From Rhodospirillales bacterium (GTDB lineage: Bacteria; Pseudomonadota; Alphaproteobacteria; ATCC43930; CGMCC-115725): a stretch of DNA of 64,000 nucleotides. The notes beneath the pieces are model-generated. The model did no database searches. It was not told where the DNA came from and was given only the letters and a program-made list of their open reading frames with translations. Where the stretch lies: positions 62,001 through 126,000 of the forward strand of contig JAQGIC010000047.1 of assembly GCA_028288725.1 (NCBI GenBank), given 5' to 3'. Position 1 is the first letter of the stretch. Every line of letters begins with the position of its first letter. The position numbers and the translations under genes are program-made. Shown here in pieces: positions 63,401 through 64,000 of this stretch.

Positions 63401-64000
63401 GTGAGCAGGCGGATGGAGCCGCCATGGGCGCGCAGCATCGACTGGACGATGCTGAGGCCCATCCCGGTGCCGCCGCTCTCCCGTCTGGTCGTGAACAGCG
63501 GATCGAAGATGCGGGCGCGATTGCGTTCCGAAACGCCGGTGCCGTTGTCCTCGACCGTCACGCGCAAATGATCCGGCGGCATCGCGTCGATGCAGATGCG
63601 AATGGCCGTCGCCCCATGCTGTACGGCATTGTCGATCAGATGCTGCAGGACGATGGTCGCATTCTCTTCGGACATCTCGATCTCGCGGCCGAGGTCGCCC
63701 GTCGCCTCGATTGCGATGGTGGGGTCGAGTTTGCCGGCCTTCGCGATCACCGGGGCCAGGCTCGTCCGGCCGCCGAGCTGTGGATTGTCGGCTTTCGCCA
63801 GTTCCCTCAGGCGGCGGACCAGCGCCGTCAGGCGCTCGGTATCGCCGATGATGTTGCCCAGGAACTTGTTGCGCTCGGTCTCGGTCATGCGATGGGCGTT
63901 GTCCCGCAGCAGTTCGGCGGCGCCCTGGATCGAGGTCAGCGGCGATTTCAATTCGTGGGAGACATGGGCGGTAAAGGTCGAGATGTAATCGGAGCGATCG
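63355..64000 (-). CDS. Sensor histidine kinase, C-terminal part
   Basis: About 215 C-terminal residues; the N-terminus lies outside the right edge. HisKA phosphoacceptor HVSHELKSPLTSIQGAAEL, N-box QHLIDNAVQHGATAI, G1 VEDNGTGVSE, F-box IFDPLFTTRRESGG and G2 GTGMGLSIVQSMLRAHGG are all intact, so this is a functional HisKA-type kinase core. The sensory part and partner regulator cannot be seen. Confidence 0.9.
   Translation of the reverse strand, partial: DRSDYISTFTAHVSHELKSPLTSIQGAAELLRDNAHRMTETERNKFLGNIIGDTERLTALVRRLRELAKADNPQLGGRTSLAPVIAKAGKLDPTIAIEATGDLGREIEMSEENATIVLQHLIDNAVQHGATAIRICIDAMPPDHLRVTVEDNGTGVSERNRARIFDPLFTTRRESGGTGMGLSIVQSMLRAHGGSIRLLTYEPGAVFEISVPTA

Overview
The window is high-GC, densely coded chromosomal DNA from an alphaproteobacterium. 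The class is well supported. All parts of the alphaproteobacterial general stress response (GSR) are present: an EcfG-type sigma factor, the anti-sigma factor NepR, the anti-anti-sigma response regulator PhyR and an HWE-family kinase. So are alphaproteobacterial neighbourhoods such as murA-DUF2948-hisG-hisD-UPF0262-phosphatase and lysA-TIGR02302, and a class II (B12-dependent) ribonucleotide reductase. A member of the Rhodospirillales is my inference only.

Bases 1-28,200 form a stress and storage-glucan island. A truncated phosphotransfer/receiver protein and a single-domain response regulator lie at the left edge, followed by a GH13 alpha-glucosidase, an AI-2E-type membrane protein and small stress-type proteins (PRC-barrel, DUF2934). 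Next comes ecfG. A seven-gene operon with overlapping genes (glgE, treS-mak fusion, glgB, glgX, treZ, malQ, treY; 6.2-23.3 kb, minus strand) follows. It encodes both the TreS/Mak/GlgE/GlgB route from trehalose to branched alpha-glucan and the GlgX/TreY/TreZ route back. An unusual tandem-kinase sensor, nepR and the divergent phyR complete the island. Matches to the EcfG promoter (GGAAC-N16/17-CGTT or close) precede the response regulator, the small stress genes, ecfG, the glgE operon, nepR, phyR, a receiver-MBL fusion, a YXWGXW protein and infA. This suggests one locally concentrated regulon.

Bases 27.4-38.9 kb are accessory. They hold a Mu-like repressor/Ner-like pair facing each other across a short control region with no other phage genes, several small exported proteins (YXWGXW, Spy/LTXXQ, 17 kDa-antigen-like), a short-chain dehydrogenase, a large secreted PA14/glycosidase-like protein, glutamine-dependent NAD synthetase and the receiver-metallo-beta-lactamase fusion.

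Bases 38.9-62.4 kb are mostly housekeeping. They include tRNA-Thr(GGU), murA, DUF2948, hisG, hisD, UPF0262, a low-molecular-weight phosphatase, infA, maf, an RNase E/G-family enzyme, yacG, a TlpA-type thioredoxin, argH, an LptM-like lipoprotein, lysA, a TIGR02302 protein, a DUF3426 zinc-ribbon protein, ftsE-ftsX, a YdcF/DUF218 protein, plsC and nrdJ. nrdJ carries four in-frame tandem copies of a 60-bp unit in its interdomain linker. The right end has small exported or hypothetical genes and the C-terminal part of a sensor histidine kinase that runs off the window.
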